DNA of 64,000 bases from Perca fluviatilis (taxonomy: Eukaryota; Chordata; Actinopteri; Perciformes; Percidae), in contig NC_053118.1 in the NCBI RefSeq assembly GCF_010015445.1, positions 12,567,937-12,631,936 on the forward strand, read 5' to 3'. Numbering within the stretch: the first letter of the stretch is position 1; the number at the start of each line of letters is the position of its first letter. This document shows, piece after piece, positions 1 to 12,600 of this stretch. The notes under the pieces are model-generated. The model was not told where the DNA came from and made no database searches. It saw only the letters and a program-made list of their open reading frames with translations. Both the position numbers and the translations under genes were made by a program.

Positions 1-1099
1 TTTGAAATAGAATCGTCGCCGACAAGCCACAGCGTGAGGTTTTAAGCATGTAAATATTGCAGAAATATACAATAAACATATCTTGTTGAAGCATCAGGTA
101 GTCTTTTCTCACTCATTATGACCTTTTAGTCTTGGATACTTCACAATACTTTCTAGTTATTCTTTATGTGTATGGAGCAGTTTGTAAAGTACATAATGTA
201 TCTCATGCTTAGTAGATAATTCGCTGATCTATCTATCTACAGTTCACACCTCTGAAGGTTAACCAAGTTAAGCAGCTAGATGTGTGTATGTGTGTATGTA
301 TTTAGCCACATCTGTTCTTTATACACTTTGGTGTTGCTGTTATCTTCTCTGAAAACTGAGGATAAATTCCAGTAAGGGCTGTGACGTACACATAGCTTTT
401 AAGGTTTCTCATTAATAATCACTTAACAAACACTGAAGTAACCCGAGCCTGTTTCATATCCTGACCGGGCTGTAAAAGCCAAACCCAGAAAGGAGGTAGT
501 TGGCACCCGCACTATTACTGAAAACGAAAGGATTGTTGTTGAGTAAAGAATGGAAATAAAATACTTGGTTACTCCCTGTGTGGAATCAGTTGCTACCATT
601 TGTACCTTTATGGAACACTTTCTGAAACATGATCAGCATGTGAATTTAACAAACTATGATCTCCTACCAGAAAACCTTCATTCATCACACACCTGTATAA
701 GGTACTGGCTAGATAAAGAGAGAGCAAATATTAACACAAGTCGGCATACATAATTGAAGTCACTGCAATGTGACATTGAGGTTCAGCAAAGCGAATGTAG
801 GTAAAGATAAGAACATTTGCTGAGAAACCTTCATGTTACTGGATGTTTGCAGCTTGTACGTAGTGAGACAGGATCAGTTGAGTGTGTTAAATTCATGTAT
901 ATTTTAAGTATGTATTATGGTTAATTATAAGGATGTAAAAGCCTATGATGAATTATACAACATAGTTTAATGGGAAATAGAAGCTACAAATTGCCACATT
1001 TATCATGCAATGTAACCCACTGTGACTTTTAGCAAAGTAACTTAGTATTAATTTTGCAACGGCAATTTTCATATTAAAGGTCCATTTTGGATAGAACAT
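1..1099. other. Gene-free AT-rich sequence
   Basis: No exon-like open frames with splice sites and no recognisable repeat on either strand. The 67-codon frame at 550-753 has no family features. Confidence 0.5.
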
Positions 1100-1505
1100 A
1101 GAACATTTTTCCATGTTTTAATGTTCAAAAAACACATTGACTGTAACGGCACTGTAGCAGCACTTTCTAGAGAGAGAGATTCTAGAGATTGGCATGGGGT
1201 GCTTTCCATAAAATGTTCTCTCAATGCAAATCAAACCAGCTATTAGGCTAACTGAAATAAAATCATGCAAATCTCTAGGTATGGTGAAGGGTATGTGATG
1301 ATGTGGGGCTATTTTAATTCCAAAGGCCAAGGGAACTTTATCAGGATGCATAGTATCCTGGATCCATGAAATAACTGGCCTTTAAAAATAAAGATGTGCC
1401 TGTCTCTATGGGAATTTAACATAAGGGTCTACTTACTTATGCCCCCTGTATTTTAAGGAAGAATATTTATTTATTTATCATAAACTTATGAGCACCACTG
1501 TATAT
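1100..1505 (+). mobile_element. Degraded DNA-transposon remnant
   Basis: The plus strand contains GTGATGATGTGGGGCTATTT, which would translate as VMMWGYF, similar to the conserved VMVWGCF block of Tc1/mariner transposases. It is followed by an AT-rich stretch ending near TATGAGCACCACTGTATATA. Stops break the frame. The family is tentative. Confidence 0.35.
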
Positions 1506-2466
1506 ATAGTATAGTTGTGACATCACTAGACCTTATGGCTCGTTTGAAGGCACAGTTTCTGAATACGGGCTGTGTGACCGTTTTGATACTTTCAGTGTTT
1601 ATATAGCACGTTGACCTGCTTTATAATAACAAGAAGACATGGAAATCTCACTTTTTTCCAATATGGGACCTTTAAAAGTATGAATTTTGCTACAGTAATT
1701 TTCAATTTAAAATACTTACATTCTTCTCCTTTCTACTTGAACTATATAAATAACACATTATTTTATCAGACATGTCTGGGAGGCATCGTGCGAACGTGAA
1801 GTGTTATAACCACAGTGCAGCTCTTCTCAAAACACGGGTAGTAAAACAACCACAAGACTGAAGAATGCAGTTATAAGAAAACCACTTGAAAAATGTCGAT
1901 GCCCTATTTCCAAGGCAGATGCATTACGGGAAATGTTAACAGCTATAAACCGGTCAAACCAGTTCAACCAAAGCACCTTCCTCCTCTTCACAGCATTAAA
2001 AGCAGGGCCTCCTGCATGCTCAGTCAGTCCGTGCTGGGTAATTTTTGGTTAAATTGCAGATATTGGCTGTTATTGATGGGTTCCAGGACAACTGATCCAG
2101 GCCTGCAGAGAATTATTAATCCCAGCCAACTGAACTTTCACTGAAGCACTGAAGCTGGAGAAAGAAGGAAAAGCATGTCCATTTATAGCCTAAGCTAATT
2201 TGCAATGATTGTCCCTGCATGGGCTTTAAAATAGATACATATGCAAAATAATACACAGGCAGCTGTGCAACCACAACTGAAATCGAAAGCACTAACTAAA
2301 ATGAATCCACCATTAAACTAGATGAAATCAAAATCAAAGCCACATGATCACTCATGAATTCATGCCTTATCACGCTTCCTTAACTCTTTTAACAAATGAT
2401 TCTAGTTGAACCATTTTGAGTTCTGTGGTTAAGAAAGTTTCCCTAAAAAGTTGTCACAACAAGTTG

Positions 2467-2511
<45 letters not shown>

Positions 2512-3671
2512 ATAGAGACAATCCAGTTGCATTACTTTATTATATCGCAAACATTTTAAGGAGAAAATGAGACATGATTGAATAGTTAACAAGCCGAATA
2601 CTCATTTCTGGTGATTAAAAAAAAGAAAAAAAAGGTCTTATGATGGTTAGGGTGATTGCAAAAACTTTAAGTACAAAGACAACCAGTTAATGGGGAGCCA
2701 GTGTGTTACATAACAGTGGTGTCAGTTTGGAGCTTAGTGTGGTGACCATGGCTGCAGAAAAGCATGAAGAGAATAAAGAGGAAACTCGTAGCTGATTAGG
2801 ACAATAGTACATAGGAAAAGAAAGATAATAAGTCATTATGCCAGTATTGTTCTTCCAAAGTCTTGCAGGACATCCAATTGTTCCAAGGATAAACAATAAA
2901 GTTAAAAGGAGGAAGTGAGGGTGGGGCTGGGAGAGCCAGAGATGAAGGCAAAACATTGACCGTAAGAGCCTTGGAACATTTTCAGTAACTCATAATGACT
3001 CCCAAATGTCTGACTGTGCCGATATTTCTTCACACCCGTTCTCTACCCGTAAGTCATAGTGCTACTGACGTATTAAAGGCATGCCAGTTCTTTGTCAGAC
3101 GTATCTGACACTATGCTGGAAAACTATTTACTCACACCAAATCCCCCACAGCGGTTAACATGTCTGAACAAAGGTTCTTGCAGACAACCTCAGAATGAAA
3201 GAAGAAATAAAAGAAGAAATCTCCTTCCACAACAGGGTTTCTGCAGACTTTACTAACATACATTTAAGATATATTCTTATATATATCACAGAATGCAATT
3301 TAATACCTGTTTTAGCAGTCATACCTGCAAAAGTATTAAAGTATTATCTGTTATTATATCACGTTTATATACTTCTCTGAAACCTGAGCCTCTACCTGAA
3401 ACACGTAGCCTTTTTTCACACATCTAACTTGAGAAACACTGGTTACAGAGGTAAACATACCCTTGAATGAGTATGCTTTTGTTTTTTTTTACCAATCAAA
3501 TATTTAAACTGTATACAGAAGCACAATTAGTGCACATAGAAATCACACATATGACGGATGCAGATTAAGTTCCATAGTGCCACTCTCAGCGTGGCAGGGA
3601 CCTACAGTAGAACTGGGCTCTGGCACTTGTCAGATTTAAATCATCTAAATAAACCAGACAGCAGAAGGATT
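1506..3671. other. Gene-free sequence downstream of the dispanin gene
   Basis: Contains a (TA)n run with an adjoining T run at about 2470-2510. Short open frames in this interval have no splice borders or recognisable motifs. Confidence 0.45.
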
Positions 3672-4689
3672 TTTTTTTCAGCTAGCTAGCTTTAACTTTA
3701 TTAATAAAGAAAATTTGATATATAGTAAAATCTTCCTTTTTCAGCTTTGGTCAAGAAAGGAACATACAGACATTACGGTGCATAACATACAAACCCCAGG
3801 CCATACATAACACACTATGCTTTTAAAATAGAGCCTGAGCCACAGATGGAGCAACTGGCTGTATCAGCCATGTTGGCTCCACTGTCTCTGCTGATTTTGT
3901 GTGAAGCTGTGCATTCCTGTTCAGCTGGAATTAAGAGAGCAATTGGTGCAATTCTAAAATTTCTGTAAATCACCTTGTAGAGTGCACTCTTACATCAGAT
4001 ACATCTTTTACCTGCTCGGCATGAGCTTAACAAAGCCAGTTCTCTCCTGTGTTTATTTAAGTATCCTTTGTTAGTTTTTTTAAATGCTATTCTTTGTTAG
4101 CAGACTCTTAAGAAAGTTAGAGGGTGTTGGTGCATATTTACAGCCAACAATTCTGTTGAAAGGGCAGCAATATTTCACCCATTGTACAATCAGACAAAGC
4201 TCTTTCAATTGCAAAACTACACAAAACTCAACTCAATATAAAAATATGGCACTACAAACTGTGTATTGATAATCACTGGCTATTAGAACACAAACATGTA
4301 AAACTCTTTGGATAACACCTGCATTGTATATATATATATGGTGGAGCAACACTGGCCGAAGCTGAAAAATATTTGAACTGTCAAAAACAGAAAATGTTGA
4401 TTTTTGATGTGTGATAACATAGAAGAAAATCCCAAACACAAAATAATGTTGAAGAAATATGTTGCAGGTTACTCTTTACAGTGTAGAAGAGTAATGGATT
4501 ACATGGCATTCTACTGTTGATTAATATATCAGTAACTTTTCAAAAGTCTTTTTAGTCCAACAGGTAACTTAAAAGGGTTACAAATTTTCGACCAAAACTC
4601 TTCCAGATGACCAGTAATGTTCCTAGTCTGATTACCTGATGTAGAATGAAAATGGGGACTAGAAATATGGGAAAGATGTTGAAACTGAT
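3672..4689 (-). other. Likely 3' UTR and polyadenylation region of the dispanin gene
   Basis: Downstream of the TAA there are no credible coding exons. On the minus strand an AATAAAG lies at about 3694-3700, some 20 nt before a short A-rich run at about 3670. This would give a 3' UTR of about 1 kb. The end point is inferred from the signal alone; a weaker AATAAA near 4053 would give a shorter form. Confidence 0.4.
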
Positions 4690-4845
4690 TTAGTATTTAA
4701 CCTGATTTGCCATCACCGCTACATACACAATGGTGAGGATGAGCATGCCAATGCCGAGTCCCAGGCCCACGTGGTTCAGTGTCCGGGCCATCCTGCTGCT
4801 CCGCTCTGCCCCCAGCTGGTCCCCAATGTGGTTGGATTCACGGGC
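4690..4845 (-). CDS. Dispanin gene, exon 3: loop and C-terminal membrane segment, stop codon
   Basis: The exon follows the acceptor CCTTCAG|GCC and runs 51 codons to TAA. It encodes the conserved polar loop (ARESNHIGDQLGAERSSRM), then ARTLNHVGLGLGIGMLILTI and a membrane segment ending in AVMANQVKY. It continues exon 2 in phase 0, and the join IYSIS-ARESN is typical of the CD225 domain. Confidence 0.88.
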   Translation of the reverse strand, partial: ARESNHIGDQLGAERSSRMARTLNHVGLGLGIGMLILTIVYVAVMANQVKY

Positions 4846-5375
4846 CTGAAGGTGAGAAAAATATTTAAAATGAGATAGGGGTAAGTTAAAAAAAATGATA
4901 TCAAACTAAGGTTTCTTTTTTAAAGCCCCAGTGTGTAACGTTTGTAGTTGTTCATTATCAAAATCTGTATTGCCCTTCACAAACATGAACTGAACTGGGG
5001 TAGACGCTTCATAATGATGCGCCATCTTGAAATACATTAGCCGGTAAGGGACATACAGGAAAACGAGCAATTTAGTGGGAATGCAAACAATCACTACTTG
5101 CAGCAACTTTTCAAAGAATTATTGAGCTTTTCAAAAACATTCATATCTTTGAAGACTTGACCGTGGAGTAACAGCCATGTCTGCCAGTAAGTCAGTCAGT
5201 CAGTCAGTCAGTCAGAGTGCAGTCAATTTGAAGCACATACTTTACCTTTCCTTTTCGTACAATACAAACTAAGCAGGTAAACCCAGCTTTAATTCCTTAT
5301 TTATAAAAGATTAAATACAAAGTCAAAACAAACTCATACTCTCACTCCCACACCGCTATTATGTATACAACTGAA

Positions 5376-5411
<36 letters not shown>

Positions 5412-6640
5412 TAGGTGTCGTGAGAAGGCCCTGTCTGCTGTAGAAAAGCTGGTCATGATTACCAGCAGCTGTCTGGCTCGCTTTCAGCCTCTGCTCAGTG
5501 TCTCTGCTGCAAAAACTGCGGCTCTGTCCACACGGCCGTTCATGATTTATATACAGGATGATGTCCCAATCCAACACTTGGTTCTTTAACAATTTAAAGG
5601 CAGCTCAAGTAACATTTGTTTTTTAAGTCATTTAGGCAGGTAGATGCTTTATCTTTTGATCTGTATTTTTGCCAGAGGTGTATAAAGTACTAGAGACCCA
5701 TACTTGAGTAAAAGTACAAATGCTCTATCAAAAAAGTGACTTGAGCAGAAGCTGAAGTGCTCTTTAAGCACCCCACTTAAGTGGAAAAGTATTCAACGTT
5801 TTTTGTACTTAAGTATTGCAAGTAGTTTATTTTAAAATGTACTACTCAAGTACTAAATGTAAAAGTACAAGTATTGTGTTATGTAGTTATTAAAGAAAGC
5901 AGTCCAATTTTGAATATCATATTGTTGGAGTTCAACTTTTTACTTGGTATTAAGACATGCATTACAGGCAGTCACAAGCTGTACGTTGCTGGATATGAAG
6001 GAAGTTTCTGATATAAACCCCAAAAGGTACATTAATGTCACAGCTGTTATAACTACTATCTGAAATAACAGTGGGTTATTAATCACTTATTAACAAATAC
6101 TGAAATAAAATGTGTGATGTAGTGGAAAGTTAGCAAGCTAGCAAAATAAAGATAAACTAGCAGCTTCACACCACAGGGTGAAACATTCAGGACTCACTGC
6201 AGACTGAAACAACTCAGGAATAGCTTCATCTGCTGCAACAATAACTAAATGGAAAGAGTACAAACTTACATCGTCTCTGAATACGATGCGATCTCGGGGA
6301 TTTCTTACGTAACTAACGTAGCCGTAACTACGCACGTAACCTACATAGTCTCCGTAGCGTGAGGAATTCACAACAGTAACGAGTAACTATGCAGTACATA
6401 AAAAATGTATCGGAGTAAAAGTATTAAACTCATCGAAAATATGTACTCAAGTAAAAGTGGAAGTAGGAGAAAAAAATAATACTCCAGTAGAGTACAGCTC
6501 TATAAAAAAAGCAGGCTTATCTGAGAATGCTCCTTCAGTTGTTTTCAAGGTTTTAAGGTAAACTTTATTATCCCAAATAGGGAAATGTGTGTGGTCAAGG
6601 TGTAGATCCACAAAACAATCATCATAAAAATAGATATAAA

Positions 6641-6686
<46 letters not shown>

Positions 6687-9600
6687 TTTCGATAGTCGAA
6701 ATGAAATGTTCATTTCGCTTGAATTTTTATTTAAAAACGAAACACCTAATACACTGACACACTCACTAAAAAATACTACAACATGAGGATATATATATAT
6801 ATATATATATATACACTACTGGTCAAAAGTTTTAGAACACCCCCATCTAGTTTTTTATTGAAATTTTAGTTCAAGTCCAATGAATAGCTTGAAATGGTAC
6901 AAAGGTAAGTGGTGAACTGCCTGAGGTTAAAAAAAAAAAAGTAAGGTTACCCAAAACAAAAAGATATTGTACATTTCAGAATTTTACAAAAAGGCCTTTT
7001 TCAGGGAACAAGAAATGGGTAAACAATGTAAAGCTGTTCTGCAGCAATGGAGGTTGATCAAGCTTTGAAAGTTGGTGCTACCAATTCCCACAGGTGTTCC
7101 AACTTGTCTGGATTACTTACAACCCCCTCTGTTTGTATAAAAGTACTGTGGTACTACGGAGCCCCCCTGGTCCCACTTTGTCAAAAAAATTAATTATAAC
7201 TATCTCGTGGCCACGAGATAGTATCTTGAGGCCTCAAGATAGTAAAGTGTCTGACACATGGACCCTTTGTTATTAAACTGGACCCTGTAGTGTAGTGTAA
7301 TACTTCACATTCTGTGCAATATTCTCTGTTTTAATATTTAGTGTGCAATATAGTTTGCTGCAGTTCTGCTTATTTATTTACTAGTACTGTTCATCACAAT
7401 TCTGTTAATACAGTAATGTAAATCTTGTAGGCTGCATATCCATAGTCCTTTATAATTCTGCTTCATATTTTATAGCCTATAGTTGTACTTTTTACATGTA
7501 TATATGTCACAAAGTGGAGCCAGGCAGCCAGAGTTTTCTTATGTTGTATATAGTGTGGTGTTTCGGGTGTTTTATTTTGTATATAGTTTGGTGTTTTGGT
7601 TTGCCAGGCACAGAACGGAAGACTCCTCCCAGCGCACATGAGGCAGATCTCATCAGGAGAGATGCTGGAGCACAGATAGACGGGCAGGACAGCGGAGCCG
7701 GAGGACAGCTGTGGATGTTTGGCGGATCGGCGCATTGGCGTTGTGCGAGTGCGATTTGGGCAAAAATAGAAAATCGGATTTCAACCAGTCTATAGAGAAA
7801 AGGACTACAGTCTTTACCATTTTCTGTTTGAGGGAGGGGGGATGAGGGCCAGCAGCACGCAACGTCCACTCTGCTTTTCCCGGCGCCAACACGCCGATCC
7901 GCCAAACATCCACAGCTGTCCTCCGGCTCCGGCTCGGTTGTCCTGCCCGTCTATCTGTGCTCCGTTCTGCACTCCTGTAGCGTCCCCAACGTTACTTTTT
8001 CGCTCTCTATCCGCTCCTCTTTGAAGAAGAATTATCTCGTGGCCACGAGATCGTATCTCGAGGCCTCAAGATCATATCTCGTGGCCATGAGATAGTTATA
8101 ATTAATTTTTTTTGACAAAGTGGGACCAGGGCGGCTCCGTATGGTACCATACCATCGTGAGCATTATTTGAACAGTATTGTACTGCAGAATGTAGTGTGT
8201 TGCCATAAAAATGGCGGGAAAAAGGCAATTAACAATGGAAGAGAGACAGACCATCATAACACTTAAGAATGTTGGTCTTTCCTACAGAGAAAGTGCGAAG
8301 AAAGTCAAGGTGTCAGTGAGTACAGTATTCTTCACCATCAAAAGGCACTTAGAAACTGGGGGAAACTCTGACAGGAAGAGGTCTGGCAGACCCAAAGCCA
8401 CAACAGAAACAGAAGACAAGTTTCTGAGAGTCAACAGCTTGCGTGATAGGCGGCTCACAGGACAACAGCTTCAAGCACAGCCTAATAGTGGTCGTAATAA
8501 GAAAGTCTCAGTTTCAACTGTAAAGAGAAGACTTCGAGCTGCAGGTTTGACAGGTTGAGTTGCAGCAAGAAAGCCATTGCTAAGACGTCAGAATAATGGC
8601 TGGGCCAAGAAACACTGCCAATGGACTACTGAATCAATCGACTACTCAAGACTGGAAGAAGGTGCTATGGACTGATGAATCAAAATTTGAAATCTATGGT
8701 TCATCACGCAGGATTTGTGTATGCCGTCGAGTAGGCGAAAGTATGGTTCCTCAGTGTGTGACATCAACTGTCAAACATGGAGGAGGAAGCGTGATGGTCT
8801 GGGGCTGTTTTGCTGGATCAAGGGCCGGTGATTTGTACAGAGTGAAAGGCACCCTGAACCAAAACTGCTACCACAGCATTTTGCAGTGCCATGCAGTACC
8901 CTCTGGTATGCGCCTAGTTGGTCAGGGGTTCATCCTACAGCAAGATAATGACCCAAAACATAAGTCCAAGCTATGCCAGAACTACCTTAGCAAAAAAGAA
9001 CAAGATGGTAAGCTTAAAAACATGGAGTGGCCAGCACAATCACCAGACTTAAACCCCATTGAGCTGGTTTGGGATGAACAGGACAGAAAAGTGAAAGCAA
9101 AGCAACCTACAAGTGCCACACATTTATGGGAACTTCTGCAACAGAGTTGGAAAGAACTTTCTGAAGAATAATTGATTTCCATTGTAGAAAGAATGCCATG
9201 AGTGTGTTCAGCTGTTATATCTGCCAAAGGGGGCTACTTTGATGAGTCAAAAATTTAGAATACATTTTGGTTTATAAATTGATTCCATGATTTCTTTTTT
9301 TACTTAAATTGTTCATTTGTTCTATTCTTTCATTTCAGAGTACAATAAGACATTGAACTACATGAATTTCAATAAAAACCTGGAATAATTGGGGTGTTCT
9401 AAAACTTTTGACCGGTAGTGTATATACAGTATATTACACGATACAAATACTGCATAGTACTATTCCTCATGGCCCTGACTAGGGCTGGGTATCGTTCAAA
9501 ATCTTTCGATCTGGTGCCAATTTCGATACCTCAGTTTCGATGCCGGTTCCTAACGATACTTTTTTCGATACCATATGTTTTAAAATCCATTTCAACATCA

Positions 9601-12600
9601 ACAAAAATACATTAAACACAAAGCTTTTATTTTCCACCTTAATTGTGAATCAAAACCGTTATCAAAATTAAAAAATTCTGGTAAAACTGCTCACTCAGAG
9701 TAACATTAATAAAAGTGCCTTGCCTTGCAAGCTCAGCCTGTCAGTCAGTCATCAGGGCAGAGAAACCACCGTTGTGGCTGCTTGTCTAGTAAGAGGAAAT
9801 GTAACGTCAACAGCACCGTGACCGCTTTCGGCTCGGCATTAATATCACATCGCAGCAAACGCTGTCTGCGTGAAGTTTTAAAAAACTGTAACCACACTTG
9901 AAACCAACCGTGAGTCTCTGTGACTTCAACAAAACTGTAGACAGTTTACTCCGTCCGCACCTCTCTCTGTGTGTGTATGTGTGTGTGTGTGTGTGTGTCG
10001 GTCGGAGCTCCACTCTGTGTCAATATGCAGAGAGGACAGATAAGCTTGCGGTTACGCGCTCAGACGCTTTTGGAACCGAAATATGGCACCGAAAGATAAA
10101 TAATTTTTTTCAATACCATCTTTCCATTGCCCCGGCAGCTTAGTTGAAACGTGTTGTGCAGAGGGTGAGAAGGGTTTTTGAGGATGCGCTCAGCCTTACT
10201 CAGAATGACGTCTCACCCAATGACCTTACTGTACTCGCCATACTGATCATGCGCTGCAACCTATTCTGGTCTAGGTTGCACATGTTTCCAAACATGCAAA
10301 TGAGGCCAAATCCAGACCCTGAGTTTTGCCAGTGCTAAGCTAAAACTGTTTCTTAACCTCATCCAGGCTAATACTGATGTCACTAACTGGTACACTTGTG
10401 ATTTTTCCTGTTGTCTACAACAATAACTGACTGAGAACAATAACAGGTTTCCCTCCCCCTGCTTAAAGCTTACAGGCGCACTATGAGTTCCTGCATGGTT
10501 TTAGCGCAATTTCATTTTTGTCTCAAATCGTAGGCATCTCTCCTTGATCCGCTAGCTGCCTGCCCCCTGAATACACTGTGTCTCTGGAGACAACACAGGG
10601 GTCGTAAATGTCAAACAAACACTAAAGGCACAGGCTGTGCACCAAAATACTGTAAGTGTTTATGTCTGACCTGGGCTGGCACATGTTCACATTAAAAATC
10701 GTGTGCGTGCACCAGCACTACTGTCACGCGCAAAGTGTCCCGGTTTTAGTTCCGGGAACTATTAGGTCACCCTAATTTAAAAGGTACAAATCATAACTTA
10801 TAGTTCAAACTACAACTATTTAACTGAAGGCCACAAAACCATGTGAAAAGAGTCACTATTGCTTGAAATCCCGTAGGTGGTACACACCATTCTAAATCAA
10901 AGGATGATTTTAGGAAGTGAAAGTGAATTTACAACCGTCGATAAGCCCAGCTTTGCAGTTCCTCTGAGTGACTTCTCCCTTAACAGCCATTATCCCGGCC
11001 AAGAGAATGTGCGTGTCTAATTTATCCTCACCTCCACACCAAAGTAACTAATATCTAACAGTCTATCAGTCAGAAACACTCAGCAGAGCTCTGCTTGTAG
11101 CTCAAAGATTAAAAAATGTACGCCACATTTTAAGTAAATACGGCAACTAGTGCGGGCTAATGTTACATATGTTTAAAATGGTAAGTGAAAGCATGGCAGA
11201 TTACACAGGGCTCGACATGAGCAATGGCCCGGGGCCAGTAAAAAAGTATGTCGGGCTAGTTGATTGGCCAGTCTCTGGCCCGCAGGGGCCAGTGACTAAA
11301 CCCTGTTACAGGATTATCAAGCCATTAGTTTCAAAATTTCAGGAGTGTCAAGTCAAGTCAGTCGGATAAAGAAAAACTCCTAATAATTTTCATGAGGTTT
11401 TCTAAGAAGAATTTTGCAATTGGGTACTAATGATAGAAAAATAGAGACAGAGTTTGATGGGTTAACTTCCAAATAATCAATTCCAATTATTACCTAGAGC
11501 GGCTTGTACAACAAGTCAGCTGAGCATACAAAAATGAGGAACATGTCCACAGACAAGCATACAATTTGACCTATATTGAGAGTTCCAATAATTAATAAAC
11601 AATGAATTAATATGTACTTGGGTTAATGGTGTTCTTCTTCCAGGCGAAAAAAGCAAAAGCAGTAGCCTACCAAGAACAAGAAGAACACAAGAAGTTTTCC
11701 CAGGAAAGTTCTAGGAAATTATTAGAAAAATGTAGTTTTAACAGAGTTCTTCAGGATATAAAAAGGGGAGAGACCTAAGGAGGCTGTAATAAACTCGAAT
11801 CAGACAAGACTGGTGCTTAAATTGTTTTTGATGCTTTTCGCAGCTTTTGTGCTGCCGCCTGATTGACTGCCTGCCTGCAGTATTGTCTGTGTGCTCTGTC
11901 TCTGTGAGTGGGCCTGTGTGGTCTGTCTGTGGTTTGCTGTTGTGAGAGCAGTTTGAGTCATAGTGAGGAAGGATGGAAATTACAGGGTAGGGGCTGATAT
12001 TTGTGAGAAAATCGCAGGGGGCAGAACTCAATAGAGTGGATGAAAGACAGAATGGAACAGATACCAAAAGCCTATCAGGCATTTCTCACACACAGAGACA
12101 AAAAGAAAGTCACAATGGCGGAAGAGTCAAGCTTGTTAACGCAATATGGTAAAATCTCTGCCACACAGTTATGCGTTGCAGCATTTTCCACTCTGTCCCT
12201 GTCTTTTCCCATTACATTGACCATTTGCCAAAACCTTTTTACGACACCTCAACCAAACAGCCCCCACCCCTTCCTTTCATTCCCACAGTTTGACCCCTGA
12301 CTCAGCCCTAAGCCTTCACCTGATTGGCTGATGGTGAGGTCAATGGGGGAAATATATTCCACTCTGTGACACTGCTCTCTGTACCTGTGGTTGACATACG
12401 TATACTCGTATACTGTCCATACAGTTACATACACAGATGCAGGGACACAGGCTCTATGTTATGCAGGTATTTTTTAGGTAACCAGGGCTCCAATGGCTGT
12501 TGTTGCTTATGTAGCCTAAACAGACATAGCCTCAAGGCCACAGCCTATTTCAGGGTCGCCAGCGTCCTCAAAGTAAGCTTTGTGTGATTTTCAACTCCAC

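Larger units (their letters stand above)
6814..9420 (+). mobile_element. Tc1/mariner element, dead, carrying a nested element
   Basis: The left end CACTACTGGTCAAAAGTTTT (6814-) and the right end (9391-9420) form inverted repeats of about 30 bp with one mismatch, flanked by TA on both sides. Without the 986-bp nested insertion and its duplication the element is about 1.6 kb, the normal Tc1 size. It carries a broken transposase gene on the plus strand. Confidence 0.93.

Noticed and set aside
6138..6371. Minus-strand frame MNSSRYGDYVGYVRSYGYVS
   Set aside because: It lies inside the AGAGGTGTATAAAGTACT MITE; the Tyr/Val-rich text comes from its repeated gtaacgtag-like words.
7496..8024. Overlapping open frames of 60-132 codons on both strands
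   Set aside because: They lie in the inverted repeats of the fold-back element, so similar frames appear on both strands; no transposase motif is present.
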